Shown: positions 1-9,110 of the stretch, one piece after another
Layout of the letters: every line of letters begins with the position of its first letter
Position numbering within the stretch: position 1 is the stretch's first letter
Origin: Proteinivorax tanatarense
GTDB lineage: Bacteria; Bacillota; Proteinivoracia; Proteinivoracales; Proteinivoracaceae
Reading direction: 5' to 3'
NCBI RefSeq assembly: GCF_040267685.1
Contig: NZ_CP158367.1
Coordinates: 1,612,001 to 1,676,000 of the forward strand
DNA length: 64,000 nt
Position numbers and translations under genes: made by a program
Notes under the pieces: generated by a model
Told to the model about the DNA's origin: nothing
Seen by the model: only the letters and a program-made list of their open reading frames with translations
Databases searched by the model: none

Positions 1-19
1 AGTACATCTCCTCCCCTAG

Positions 20-232
20 TTAGACTTTTAGCTTTCCGCCGTAGTAAGCATCTATTAGGTAACTTCGCTCTGGTTCATCGTAAGAGTTTATTCTTTTTTT
101 AACTTCCTTTTTGCCCCTTTTATATTCTCCTTTGGTTTTAAAAAAAGGACATATACAGCCCTCGCACTCTTTTACTCTTAAAGCTTTACACCCATTTTTC
201 TTGTAAGCAAAACAGTTTTGTTTTTTAGGCAT
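20..232 (-). CDS. Small cysteine-rich phage protein, function unknown
   Basis: A 70-residue basic protein with five cysteines clustered in the first 28 residues (positions 7, 15, 23, 26, 28), including a C-E-G-C-I-C stretch that could hold a metal ion. I do not recognise a family. Its start codon shares one base with the stop codon of the DUF4406-like gene upstream, so the two are almost certainly co-translated as part of the leftward prophage early operon. A purine-rich AGGGGAGGAG sequence at about 8-18 on the minus strand, just past its stop, is the ribosome binding site of a further gene outside the window. The gene is probably real because of the tight packing; the function is open. Confidence 0.6.
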   Translation of the reverse strand: MPKKQNCFAYKKNGCKALRVKECEGCICPFFKTKGEYKRGKKEVKKRINSYDEPERSYLIDAYYGGKLKV

Positions 233-654
233 TATCTAGTTCCTCCTAGCGGCTGGCATGCTATTGTAAAGTAGCGAATGGGAATGTTATGCTTTTTAGC
301 CTTATCTATTTCAACGGCCATTCCCTCCGATATTTGATCCCCAAACACCCACACTTCCCAGCACTTTGTTAAAAGAACAAGCCCCATTTCTATACCTAAC
401 TTCCTTTGCCCTGGGTCGTCTTCATAGAGAAACTGTGGATACATAAGGTGCGGAATAATAGGTATCCTCTTTTTAGATACAGCAAACCTTCCGTACCTTT
501 TTGCTCTTTCTGTGTTTCCTTCAATGTCCCCAGCATAAGGGCTACATATAAACACTATCTTTTTATTTACCATGTTTTCTCTATCTACATTTGAAAGTGC
601 CTCATGTGCCGTTGGATCTATATACCCTTCTTTGTTATATATATTAATCCCCAT
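232..654 (-). CDS. DUF4406/DUF7768-like phage protein (nucleoside deoxyribosyltransferase-like fold)
   Basis: A 140-residue protein. The core begins at about residue 31 with a beta strand followed by C-S-P-Y-A-G-D, then N-T-E-R-A, then P-H-L-M-Y-P-Q, and ends with W-V-F-G-D-x-I-S-E-G-M-x-x-E-I. These are hallmarks of the small DUF4406-type proteins of phages and prophages, which share the nucleoside 2-deoxyribosyltransferase fold. The E in S-E-G-M sits where the catalytic glutamate of that fold lies, so a role in nucleotide or base metabolism is possible but unproven. An internal ATG at M29 (M-V-N-K-K-I-V-F-I) would also leave a complete core domain. It is packed between the SNF2 helicase gene and the small cysteine-rich gene. 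Confidence 0.75.
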   Translation of the reverse strand: MGINIYNKEGYIDPTAHEALSNVDRENMVNKKIVFICSPYAGDIEGNTERAKRYGRFAVSKKRIPIIPHLMYPQFLYEDDPGQRKLGIEMGLVLLTKCWEVWVFGDQISEGMAVEIDKAKKHNIPIRYFTIACQPLGGTR

Positions 655-655
655 T

Positions 656-2041
656 TTATAACTCCTCCTCGTTATTGTTATTTACTTTTTTTATCTGCGC
701 CCTTACTGCATCAACTAGGGCGTTTTGACTTGTATCCTTTTCTTCTAAAGCCTTCATTACTCTTTGATCTATGGTTTTATTTGAAATGATATGGTGAATT
801 ACCACTGTCTCCTTTTGGCCTTGTCTCCAAAGCCTAGCATTGGCTTGTTGGTAAAGCTCTAAGCTCCAGGTAAGACCAAACCAAACTATGGTGCAGCCAC
901 CCTCTTGAAGGTTTAAACCATGGCCGGCTGAAGCTGGGTGGCAAAGAGCTATTTGCATTTTGCCTGCATTCCAATTAGCTATATCTTCTGAGGTGTTAAT
1001 TTCACCACATTTAAAGTGGCTTTTAATCCTGTCTTTATCATGTTTAAACCCGTAATATATAAGGACCGGCTTTCCATTTGCAGCCTCTATTAAATCCTCT
1101 AAAGCTTCAAGTTTTTTATCGTGTATATGCTTAACTTCACCATGTTCATCGTAAACAGCACCTGATGACATTTGTAAAAGCTTGTTTGATAAGATAGCAG
1201 CATTTGATGCATCTATTTCTGTATCATCAATTGGTAAAAGCAGATCCCGCTCTAGCTTGTTGTATAGGTTCATCTCTTTGGGAGAAAGTTTAACTTCTAC
1301 CTTGTTTAAGATGCACTTTGGCATTTTAAGATAATCTAAGGCTTTCATGCTGATACAAATATCCGATATTTTGTTGTAAATTGTATCCTCTGCCCCTTCA
1401 ATTAGAGCATAGTCTGCTGGTATTCCACCGTTTATATATTTTTGTGGGTAAAAGTAGCGGCTGCGATATCCAGAAAAAGTTCTGCCTAATCTTTGTCCAT
1501 TATCTAAAAGATAGATCTGACTCCAAATATCTAACAGACCGTTAGGAGCTGGAGTTCCTGTTAGACCAATGATCCGTTTAATTTTAGGCCTTACCTTTTT
1601 AAGGGCTTTAAAACGTTTTGACTTTGGAGACTTAAAGCTAGATAGCTCATCTATAATGACGGTATCAAAATCCCAGTGAGCGTTTTTAACTAGCCATTCT
1701 ACATTTTCCCTATTGATAATGTAGATATCAGCATCTTTATAAAGAGCCATCTTTCTTTTTTGTTCGCTACCTAATACCTTAGATAAGCTTAACCCCTTTA
1801 GATGAGCCCACTTTTCACATTCTCTACTCCAAGTATCTCTTGCAACTCTTAACGGGGCTATAACTAAAACCTTAGTTGCATCAAAATGGTTATATAAAAG
1901 TTCCTTTACAACGGTCAATGTGATAACCGTTTTGCCTAATCCTGGCTCTAAAAATAGTCCTGCTTCTTTGTTTTCTAAGATAAATTCTGTGGAGTAACTT
2001 TGATAATCGTAGGGTGTATAATTACTGCGCCTGGATTTCAT
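656..2041 (-). CDS. SNF2-family DEAD/DEAH-box helicase (phage)
   Basis: A 461-residue superfamily 2 helicase of the short phage SNF2 type. Walker A is E-P-G-L-G-K-T at residues 32-38, motif II is I-I-D-E-L-S, motif III is L-T-G-T-P-A-P-N-G, and the C-terminal RecA-like domain carries the motif VI arrangement Q-A-N-A-R-L-W-R-Q-G-Q. There are no accessory domains. It probably remodels or unwinds DNA during phage replication or repair. Its start overlaps the VRR-NUC nuclease gene by 20 bases, a pairing common in Firmicutes prophages that suggests the two proteins act together. The domain call is secure; the substrate is unknown. Confidence 0.93.
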   Translation of the reverse strand: MKSRRSNYTPYDYQSYSTEFILENKEAGLFLEPGLGKTVITLTVVKELLYNHFDATKVLVIAPLRVARDTWSRECEKWAHLKGLSLSKVLGSEQKRKMALYKDADIYIINRENVEWLVKNAHWDFDTVIIDELSSFKSPKSKRFKALKKVRPKIKRIIGLTGTPAPNGLLDIWSQIYLLDNGQRLGRTFSGYRSRYFYPQKYINGGIPADYALIEGAEDTIYNKISDICISMKALDYLKMPKCILNKVEVKLSPKEMNLYNKLERDLLLPIDDTEIDASNAAILSNKLLQMSSGAVYDEHGEVKHIHDKKLEALEDLIEAANGKPVLIYYGFKHDKDRIKSHFKCGEINTSEDIANWNAGKMQIALCHPASAGHGLNLQEGGCTIVWFGLTWSLELYQQANARLWRQGQKETVVIHHIISNKTIDQRVMKALEEKDTSQNALVDAVRAQIKKVNNNNEEEL

Positions 2042-2303
2042 CTAACACTCCCCCAATATCTTTTGGATCATCTAGGCAATAAACTAAAAACCCTAACGAT
2101 TCTAGTTGCTTTTTTCGCTTTATCTGAAGTGGCCGCATCTTTTTATTCGAAGCCTTAACTTCCACAAATCCAACCTTTCCTTTAGGTAGTAACACTAATC
2201 TATCGGGCACCCCATTAACTGCTGGGGAGATAAATTTAAAGGCTTGTCCACCTCTCTTTTTTGCCTTTTTTACAAGCTCAGCTTCTACATCTTTTTCTAA
2301 CAT
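2022..2303 (-). CDS. VRR-NUC domain nuclease (phage)
   Basis: A 93-residue stand-alone VRR-NUC domain (PD-(D/E)XK fold). The active-site pattern is visible: an N-terminal E-x-x-L-V-K-K-A helix, N-G-V-P-D-R at the catalytic aspartate, and G-F-V-E-V-K-A at the E-x-K pair, followed by R-P-L-Q-I-K-R-K-K and the final Y-C-L-D-D strand. This family cuts branched or flap DNA, and phage versions are usually encoded beside an SNF2 helicase, as here (20-base overlap). The ATG follows a GGGAGGGG ribosome site. Length is normal for the phage form. Confidence 0.92.
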   Translation of the reverse strand: MLEKDVEAELVKKAKKRGGQAFKFISPAVNGVPDRLVLLPKGKVGFVEVKASNKKMRPLQIKRKKQLESLGFLVYCLDDPKDIGGVLDEIQAQ

Positions 2304-2348
2304 TTCTGCCCCTCCCTTTTCATTTCATATTGTCAGGTGGTCGGTGGT

Positions 2349-2592
2349 GGTAGTCGATAGGTTTCAAACTCTTACGCGTGCGGGTAGGTGGTATATACCC
2401 TATATCTATATAAATATAATTAATCAGTATATTTATCTCCTACTTCTACCACCAAAGCACTTAACCCCAAGCGTATCAGTGGATTTAGTCGGTAGTCGAT
2501 AAGGTGGTCGATGAGATTTTAGACTACCATCGACTACCAAAGATTTGTGTCATCGACTACTTTTTTTCACTATCGACTACCGTCCGACTACC
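2349..2592 (-). repeat. Iteron cluster, candidate phage replication origin
   Basis: The gap between the nuclease and primase genes holds a 10-base unit, GGTAGTCGAT, in both orientations. Forward copies lie at 2349-2358, 2491-2500 and 2503-2512 (one base different). Reverse copies (ATCGACTACC) lie at 2529-2538, 2552-2561 (last base different), 2572-2581 and 2583-2592 (first two bases different). Between the first copy and the rest is a very AT-rich stretch, about 2391-2440. Inverted iterons next to an AT-rich tract and directly beside the primase/helicase gene are what a phage origin looks like. The repeats are seen directly; origin function is inferred. Confidence 0.6.
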
Positions 2593-2593
2593 T

Positions 2594-5020
2594 TTAATTT
2601 TCTTCTGTTTCATCTAAGTCTTCTTTTCCCACTTTTACAAATGCCCGCTGGGATCCATATAGTGAAAACTTCATGTTCCCCTTTTTATTTCCCTCATAGC
2701 GCTTCCAGTTACCAATTTTCATAAGTATTGCTTCAATCTCATACGACTCCGTTCTTTTAATGCTTGTCCTATCTTTGCCAAAACACTCGCACCATATCTC
2801 TAAGGGGCAAACACGCTTTCTAGCTACAGTGCCAACAAGGTTACTTTCTCCAAAATCGCTCTCGCCGGCTAAATAGCTTCGCCGCTCATAAAGGTCCATG
2901 CTCTTCCAGTTATCAGGAAGCAAGGTTTCTAAATACTTTTTCACAAGTCCTTCTCTGTCATCACCTTCCATGGCATCCCTTTGTTCTTCTAATGCCACAG
3001 ATTCAACATCACCTTTTAAATAAAGCTCTTCCCCTCCTTTATATTTATAGAGGGCCTCTGCCCATATCTGATCTACTTCGTTTATATCCCAAACCTTCTT
3101 TTTACCTCCTCTAACTCGCACCGGCCAAAACCTGCGGTTTCCAGTAACATCCCGTAAAAATCCGCTAGTGTTATTTGTACTACCTACAATGACGCATTGC
3201 CTTGGGTGGTTTTCTACATTTACACCGTAGCTATGACGGAACTTATCATCGGTTCTTGTTATAAAAGACTTTACTGTTTCTACATCCATCTTTTTAAGCC
3301 CAGCAAGCTCTCCTAACTCTAATATCCAATAGCCTTGAAGCTTTTCTGCAGCAGCTTTATCTCTCATATCCGACACAGTTAAACTATCGGAAAACCATCT
3401 ATCCCCTAATTTTGCAAAAAAGGTAGACTTTCCTATCCCTTGTGGGCCGTTTAGCACCAAAATATAGTCAAATTTTGTGCCCGGCTCATAGACCCTAGCT
3501 ACTGCAGCGCACAGAGTTTTTCGCATTACAGCTCGGGTGTAATTATTGTCATCGGCTCCTAGATATTCGATAAGGAGAGTATCTAACCTTTCTCTTTTAT
3601 CCCACTTAGGTAACCTTTCTAGATAGTTTCGTATAGGATGAAATGCTCTTTCAGATGCAGCGCTTAAAAGGGCATCTTTTATTTTTGTAGGAGACCAAAT
3701 GTTAAATTGCTTGTCAAAGTACATCTTTAAGTTTGCAAGGTCTGCATCATTCCAGCCCGGTTTTAACTGCTCCCAAGGAAGCTTTCCGTTTACATCTAAA
3801 GAGTGGGTCATTTCGTTATAGGCAATAGCTTGAAGCTTTGGGTCCTTTCTTAAGATAGTTAGTATATTAGTAGGCGTATCTTTTACTGTGCCATTTTTGT
3901 TAAGTTCAAGGGATAACTGCCACTCAACATCATCGTCTTCTTTATGCGTATTGTGTGGTGCTTCTGCAGCCTGTTCAAACTCGTCTTTTAGATCTTTTTG
4001 TCTTTCTTTAGCTAACTGCCGTTTTACTTTTTTATCTTCTGTGCAAAAATCTAGCATTGCTTTATATGACGGTAGTTGCTTGTCTTCAACGGCCCCTTCA
4101 TCCACTTCACCAAAGCGGTGGATTCTTACTAGATCAAAAGCATTTAGTAATTTACCGCAAGCTGGGTCTGTGGCATGGTGAGAATAGGCGTATTTGTCAT
4201 CATAATTTACTACACCAGCTGTAGAGTCTGCCAAAGCGTAATCGTAACGGTCTGGCATAGCGCTTTGTTTATAAGTCTTAGGGATAAACTTTTCTATAGC
4301 TTCACAGATTGTATAGCTTCTGCAAAACGCTCCTACTAACCCATCTTTTTTAAGTGGGTCTTGTTGCTTTTTTACAAGCCTATTTATTACCGTTTCCTGC
4401 CTTGAAGAGACCGGCCATGTCGATGAGTCTTTCCAGTTTTTATAGATGTTTAAAATATCGTCGGGGTTTAAAAGCTCTCCCTTTATAACTTTAAAATAAT
4501 ACTTTCCATCTGATGATGTGCTAGGCCAGTACATAAGTCTGTTAGGTTCATAGGTGGTATCGTCAAAAAGCTCAATACCTATTTGCTTTGCCACCATTCG
4601 AGATACAGCTTGATATTCATCTGGCGATACTTTGCGGCTTAGGGGAATAATCAGTCTAAGCCGTGGCTTTTTTGGTGTATGCTTATGGGTTGAATAGATG
4701 CAGCAAGTATATCCATGAAGTATTTCAACATCTTCAGCTACTGAATCGGCATCATCTCCATAATCCATATCTAAAGTTATCATGGTTCTATTTTGCACAT
4801 TTTCTTTTCTGCGCCTACCATCTTTAAGCTCTCCTGCCACAAAACCGCCTACATCTTTTATTGCGTCTTGCTTGTGTCTTTTCATCTTCCTATACTCTGC
4901 TTGGGTTTCACTGGTTACGGTTGCTTTAGATAGCTTTTTTGTAAACTCATCCCAGGAAAACTTATACTTTTTCCACACTTTATCTTTACGGCTATTTCCC
5001 AATGAAACTGTAAATTTCAT
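2594..5020 (-). CDS. VapE-family phage primase/helicase (virulence-associated E)
   Basis: An 808-residue replication protein. The N-terminal third looks like an archaeo-eukaryotic primase-type domain: L-D-M-D-Y-G-D-D at residues 83-90, then S-T-H-K-H-T and R-L-R-L-I-I-P-L. The C-terminal half is the VirE/VapE superfamily 3-like ATPase, with Walker A G-P-Q-G-I-G-K-S-T near residue 523, then the W-I-L-E-L-G-E-L-A Walker B region and V-G-S-T-N-N sensor strand. It would prime and unwind at the phage origin; the iteron cluster lies immediately past its stop codon. The DNA polymerase gene lies 39 bases upstream in the same operon. Full length for the family, with no visible damage. Confidence 0.93.
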   Translation of the reverse strand: MKFTVSLGNSRKDKVWKKYKFSWDEFTKKLSKATVTSETQAEYRKMKRHKQDAIKDVGGFVAGELKDGRRRKENVQNRTMITLDMDYGDDADSVAEDVEILHGYTCCIYSTHKHTPKKPRLRLIIPLSRKVSPDEYQAVSRMVAKQIGIELFDDTTYEPNRLMYWPSTSSDGKYYFKVIKGELLNPDDILNIYKNWKDSSTWPVSSRQETVINRLVKKQQDPLKKDGLVGAFCRSYTICEAIEKFIPKTYKQSAMPDRYDYALADSTAGVVNYDDKYAYSHHATDPACGKLLNAFDLVRIHRFGEVDEGAVEDKQLPSYKAMLDFCTEDKKVKRQLAKERQKDLKDEFEQAAEAPHNTHKEDDDVEWQLSLELNKNGTVKDTPTNILTILRKDPKLQAIAYNEMTHSLDVNGKLPWEQLKPGWNDADLANLKMYFDKQFNIWSPTKIKDALLSAASERAFHPIRNYLERLPKWDKRERLDTLLIEYLGADDNNYTRAVMRKTLCAAVARVYEPGTKFDYILVLNGPQGIGKSTFFAKLGDRWFSDSLTVSDMRDKAAAEKLQGYWILELGELAGLKKMDVETVKSFITRTDDKFRHSYGVNVENHPRQCVIVGSTNNTSGFLRDVTGNRRFWPVRVRGGKKKVWDINEVDQIWAEALYKYKGGEELYLKGDVESVALEEQRDAMEGDDREGLVKKYLETLLPDNWKSMDLYERRSYLAGESDFGESNLVGTVARKRVCPLEIWCECFGKDRTSIKRTESYEIEAILMKIGNWKRYEGNKKGNMKFSLYGSQRAFVKVGKEDLDETEEN

Positions 5021-5059
5021 AGCACCCCTCCTTTTCTCCTCATAAGGGTTATTAAAAGG

Positions 5060-7015
5060 CTAATCCTTTTGGTAAAACATACACTCATACCCGTCAGCTT
5101 CAAGGGGGAGCCCCTTTGCCCAGGTAGGTTGTCTAGCCATAATAGAGCATACTTCATCTACTGAAGTCTTACCCCTTAAAACCTCGCATATTACCTCGTC
5201 ATGTACATGGGCCACTATCTTAAAGCCTTTTTCATCTAGTCGAAGCATTGCCTCTGCTAATAGGTCTCGGGATACGGCCTGGACTATGTTTTCCACTATT
5301 TTAGGGCCATAGGTTTCTATTTTCTCCCACTTTCTTGTAGCTCCAATCCCCTCATAAGTAAGACCTTCTCTTCCGAACTTGTTAATAGAAAGCTTTGGTT
5401 TGACATAAGCTAGTTTTCTTTTAGAGGGTAGAGTTACAAAAAGCACCCCGCTTTTATAGTTAAACAAAATGCCGTGGGTTTTAGTCTTTATCCCCTTTTT
5501 AACTGCATTTATAGCGGCTTTGTCTATATCCCACCAAAACTTAACTATCTTTGAGTTAGCTAAGCGCCAATTATCAATTAGACCCTTTAACTCACCTTCT
5601 TTTACTCCCATCTGTAAAGCTCCCATAGACTTTAGCGCTCCAACGCTTCCTCCGTATCCGCAGGCTAGCTCAGATATTTTACCTTTTTGTCTTAGCGGGC
5701 TTCCTTTGTCTATACTTTCTATCGGTACATTAAACATCATAGAAGCCGCCGCTTCATAGATCTTTCCGTGGGATGAAAAGACATCGAGTCGCCACTTTTC
5801 ACCGGCAAGCCAAGATAAGACTCTAGCTTCAATAGCTGAAAAGTCAGCTACTATAAACCTATGGCCTTTTTTAGGGACAAAGCCTGTCCTTATAAGCTCA
5901 GATAACACATTGGGCGTGTTTCCAAATAGAAGATCAATATCTTCAAAGCTACCTTCTTTTACAAGCTTTCTTGCTAATGTAAGGTCTTTAAGGTGGTTTT
6001 GCGGTAGGTTTTGAAACTGAACAAGTCGACCGGCCCAGCGACCTGTGCGATTAGCTCCATAAAATTGAAATAGACCATGGACTCTACCATCTGTGCAAAC
6101 TGCCCTCTCAATAGCTTCATACTTTTTCACGCTGGTCTTTGCCATTAAAAGTCTAAGTTTTAAAGCTTCTTTTACTTCGCCATCATATTTTTCTATAAGC
6201 TCAGATATGGATCCCTTAGATAAACTATCTACCTCAACACCTTTTTCTAGTAGCCACTTTTTAAGCTGAGATACTGAGTTGGGGTTTTCAAGTCCTGTAA
6301 GCTCATAGGCTTTTTTTGTGGCAGATAAGCTAAACTTTTTATCACAGGTTATTGCTTGTTTAACAAGGTCCATATCTACTAAGAGGCCTTTATCATTTAT
6401 CCGCTGATCTAAAACATATATTGCTTGCTCTTTTTTAGAAATTGGGTAAGCTTTTAATTTTTCTTGTATAGCAAGCTCTACCTTTACATCAGCTATATTG
6501 TATTTTTTAAAAAGCTCCCATCTTTTAGGATCATCTTTAGGTAAGTTTTTAGTTCTTTTCCCATTTGCTAATGTAGGCTTACAAGGCATACAAAAATATC
6601 GAATTAACGATTTACCTTCACTTAACTTTTGCTCTTTTAAGTTTAGCACCTGGGCTACTCCATCTAAATGTAGCGGTAAACCTAGCATGGCAGCTTGAAC
6701 TTCTGTGCATCTCCAGGAGCTGGGATCTAAATAGATTTTATTTCCCAAGATTCGACTTAAATATCTCATAAGCGACACACGCTCAAAACTCGCGTTAAAT
6801 GCGGTTTTTGTCACTTTTTCGTCCATCAGGTCGCCTATTATTTCCCGGGGCATCTTTTCGCCACAGGCTAAGTCTATACACTTTACAGGGCCGCCATTTA
6901 CGCTGTAGGCAAATAATAAGATTTCAAAGTTTGGGCTGTCTGTGTAGCGGTATACTCCAGCTTTTTTTAGGTCTATATCGGAGTATGTCTCTATATCTAT
7001 TGAGATAACTTTCAA
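5060..7015 (-). CDS. Phage DNA polymerase, family A with 3'-5' exonuclease
   Basis: A 651-residue compact family A polymerase of the prophage type. The exonuclease domain has all three motifs: S-I-D-I-E-T at residues 5-10, T-A-F-N-A-S-F-E, and Y-N-I-A-D-V. The polymerase domain shows motif A (A-D-F-S-A-I-E-A-R-V-L), motif B (R-Q-K-G-K-I-S-E-L-A-C-G-Y-G-G) and motif C (V-H-D-E-V). There is no 5'-3' exonuclease domain, as is usual for phage enzymes. It would be the replicative polymerase, acting with the VapE primase/helicase encoded just downstream. All catalytic aspartates are present. Confidence 0.95.
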   Translation of the reverse strand: MKVISIDIETYSDIDLKKAGVYRYTDSPNFEILLFAYSVNGGPVKCIDLACGEKMPREIIGDLMDEKVTKTAFNASFERVSLMRYLSRILGNKIYLDPSSWRCTEVQAAMLGLPLHLDGVAQVLNLKEQKLSEGKSLIRYFCMPCKPTLANGKRTKNLPKDDPKRWELFKKYNIADVKVELAIQEKLKAYPISKKEQAIYVLDQRINDKGLLVDMDLVKQAITCDKKFSLSATKKAYELTGLENPNSVSQLKKWLLEKGVEVDSLSKGSISELIEKYDGEVKEALKLRLLMAKTSVKKYEAIERAVCTDGRVHGLFQFYGANRTGRWAGRLVQFQNLPQNHLKDLTLARKLVKEGSFEDIDLLFGNTPNVLSELIRTGFVPKKGHRFIVADFSAIEARVLSWLAGEKWRLDVFSSHGKIYEAAASMMFNVPIESIDKGSPLRQKGKISELACGYGGSVGALKSMGALQMGVKEGELKGLIDNWRLANSKIVKFWWDIDKAAINAVKKGIKTKTHGILFNYKSGVLFVTLPSKRKLAYVKPKLSINKFGREGLTYEGIGATRKWEKIETYGPKIVENIVQAVSRDLLAEAMLRLDEKGFKIVAHVHDEVICEVLRGKTSVDEVCSIMARQPTWAKGLPLEADGYECMFYQKD

Positions 7016-7078
7016 GCTTTATCACCAACCTTTTGTAAGCTAAAGGAGCCTATATGGCCCCTTTAACCACATTTTCTT

Positions 7079-7612
7079 TTACTGCAAAAAGTCATCGTCT
7101 TCTTCTATTTCAAAATCATCTTCTGCCCTACTGCTTCCCCCAAGGGGTTCACCGTCTTGAAGCTTTTGTACGTTTCCAAGGCCTGCTGCAATACCGCGGT
7201 TTCCGTTTGTGTTAAAAGCATAAAAGTTTAGACTTACCTTTCCAAAGCAGCCGCTGTAAACTTCACTTCTTTCTAAAATTGGCTGTATCTTCCCATCTAC
7301 AATTTGTGGAGCTGTTTTAGAGTTTGCGTTTATAAAGTAGCAGTCATTGTAGTTTGGATCATCAGCTCGGTCTACATCTCCATCTCTTAAGGGCGTTTTT
7401 AAGTTAGCTGGAACTTTGCCACCGAATTTAGCCATTCCTTCCTTTTTCGCTTCTTCGATGGCCTTTTTAATTGCAGCTACAGTCTTTTTGTTACTTTTAG
7501 GGATGATTAGAGAAATTGAATATTTAGGGTCGGAGCCGTTAATACTTTTGGGCTCCCAAATGTTTGCAAAGCTAAACCTTCCAGGTACTACAACTTTTGT
7601 GTTCTTTTTCAT
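7079..7612 (-). CDS. DUF2815 family phage protein (probable ssDNA-binding protein)
   Basis: A 177-residue protein matching the DUF2815 pattern: V-V-V-P-G-R-F-S-F-A-N-I-W-E-P near the N-terminus, K-Y-S-I-S-L-I-I-P-K-S, a central P-L-R-D-G-D-V-D segment, Y-S-G-C-F-G-K-V-S-L-N-F-Y-A-F-N, and a strongly acidic tail (F-E-I-E-E-D-D-D-F). An OB-like core with an acidic C-terminal tip is typical of single-stranded DNA-binding proteins, and this family always sits between the DUF2800 nuclease and the phage polymerase, as here. The ssDNA-binding role is a family-level inference from context and tail. Confidence 0.88.
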   Translation of the reverse strand: MKKNTKVVVPGRFSFANIWEPKSINGSDPKYSISLIIPKSNKKTVAAIKKAIEEAKKEGMAKFGGKVPANLKTPLRDGDVDRADDPNYNDCYFINANSKTAPQIVDGKIQPILERSEVYSGCFGKVSLNFYAFNTNGNRGIAAGLGNVQKLQDGEPLGGSSRAEDDFEIEEDDDFLQ

Positions 7613-7645
7613 TTTAGATAACCTCCATAAATTTATGTTTTTCTA

Positions 7646-8782
7646 TTATTGCTCTACTTGAAACTCCGCCTTTAAAGGCTCTACTTCTTTTCTTTTATCT
7701 CCTTTAGAAACTAAGCTAAGCTTTCCGGGGGGCTTGTCCACATATGGACCTAAAGCCTCCTTAAACTTCTTTTTGCCCATAAGCTTTTCCATTTCTGTAA
7801 TTGAAATCAAGCTTTCTTTATATATGTCTTTGTATCCTAAAGCTTTTAAAGCTTTAGCTACCGCCTTTTCGTCTTTGTACTTTCTGCGGCTGCGACCTTC
7901 CACTAGCTTAAAGCCGTCCCACTTTTTCCCTTCATTAATAGCTTTAGCTGTGGCATAGGTGTAGATATCTGATGCCCATTTAGATAACTCTTTAGCCTGT
8001 GTTATAATTTCTGATACTTCCTCATCTGTTAAAAGGGCTGGATCTTTAAACTCATACTTTAAAAGCTCTAAGTTTTTTAGCGCCCGTTCTCTGCAGTTAC
8101 TTTTTGCCCGGCAAAACCTACAATGCTCTCCAGCGCAAAACTCTCCTTCACCTCTACTTGCAAGCTTTGCTTTTGGTTTAAGTTCGTACTCTGCCCACGT
8201 CTTTAGCTCTTCTATACTCATTTCATATAAAGAAAAGTTATCTGCCCTAGGTTGGATGATCATCATTGAGATTTGTTCTATTTCATAGAGCATTTCAAAA
8301 AGAGATAAAGCACCTAAAGCGTAAAGCATCATTTGCGGGTTTTGCTGAGCTGAAACTGGGATTCCCTTACCATATTTAAAGTCAATTACATATAAGGTCT
8401 TATCTCCTACTATCACAAGGTCACCGGTGCCAAACCCCTCTGGCACGTAGTCGCTAAAGTCTAGCTTTTGTTCAATTAGCACTTGTATGTCTTTACAGTC
8501 CTCTTTTGCCTTTTCTATAAGCCAAAGACAGTACTCAACATACATGTCAGTAAATTCATCCATTTCCTCTGTTTCATATTTACTCTGTGGCCTTTCAGAA
8601 GGTATGTTTAAAGCATTTTTAAGCTTATGTTCTGCTAGGTCATGAGCTGCTGTTCCTTCTTCTGCAAAGGAGCTAGTTTTTTGCTCAAACTGTTGCTCTA
8701 AATGTGCCGAAGGGGTGCATTTCATCCACCTATGTGCTCCAGAGGCTGAATAGATTGAATGGGCGTTTTGAGAGCCACTCAT
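7646..8782 (-). CDS. DUF2800 family, Cas4/RecB-like nuclease (phage)
   Basis: A 378-residue PD-(D/E)XK nuclease of the DUF2800 family. The nuclease core is visible as H-D-L-A-E-H near residue 47, T-G-D-L-V-I-V-G-D and V-I-D-F-K-Y-G-K-G. Cysteines in C-A-G-E-H-C-R-F-C and C-R-E-R-A, about 215-231, could hold an iron-sulfur cluster as in Cas4 and AddB. It probably processes DNA ends during phage recombination, with the DUF2815 protein as partner. Its start overlaps the stop of the upstream 100-residue gene by four bases (ATGA), indicating translational coupling. Confidence 0.9.
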   Translation of the reverse strand: MSGSQNAHSIYSASGAHRWMKCTPSAHLEQQFEQKTSSFAEEGTAAHDLAEHKLKNALNIPSERPQSKYETEEMDEFTDMYVEYCLWLIEKAKEDCKDIQVLIEQKLDFSDYVPEGFGTGDLVIVGDKTLYVIDFKYGKGIPVSAQQNPQMMLYALGALSLFEMLYEIEQISMMIIQPRADNFSLYEMSIEELKTWAEYELKPKAKLASRGEGEFCAGEHCRFCRAKSNCRERALKNLELLKYEFKDPALLTDEEVSEIITQAKELSKWASDIYTYATAKAINEGKKWDGFKLVEGRSRRKYKDEKAVAKALKALGYKDIYKESLISITEMEKLMGKKKFKEALGPYVDKPPGKLSLVSKGDKRKEVEPLKAEFQVEQ

Positions 8783-9081
8783 TTAATTTCACTGACTTCC
8801 TTTAAGATGTCTGCGTAATCTTTTGGATCAAGGGCAGTAAGTTTATTTGCGCCATATTTATGAATGATCGCTTTAATTTTTTCTCTGTGCCCTTCTCTGT
8901 TTTTTTCAGCCATTGCAGCTCTTAACTCTTCTATGGTAGGCTGATTTATTTTAGGCTGCTCTTTTTCCTTAGGTGCTGCTTCCGTTTTGTTTTCTTCTAA
9001 AGCTTCTACTAGAGTTTCTATACTGTTTGCTAGGCTTTTTAAATCTGAAACAACATCAAATGCTAGTTTTGTTTTGCTCAT
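8779..9081 (-). CDS. Hypothetical phage protein, coupled to the DUF2800 nuclease
   Basis: A 100-residue charged protein with no family I recognise. Residues 5-32 form a likely amphipathic helix, residues 33-50 are a low-complexity K/E/P linker, and residues 50-100 look helical and include a basic H-R-E-K-I-K-A-I-I segment. It overlaps the DUF2800 gene by four bases, so the two are co-translated and may act together, for example as an accessory to the recombination nuclease. The ATG is preceded by an AGAGGAG ribosome site. Function unknown. Confidence 0.7.
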   Translation of the reverse strand: MSKTKLAFDVVSDLKSLANSIETLVEALEENKTEAAPKEKEQPKINQPTIEELRAAMAEKNREGHREKIKAIIHKYGANKLTALDPKDYADILKEVSEIK

Positions 9082-9110
9082 GTTTTCACTCCTCTCATTT
9101 TTTACTTGGA

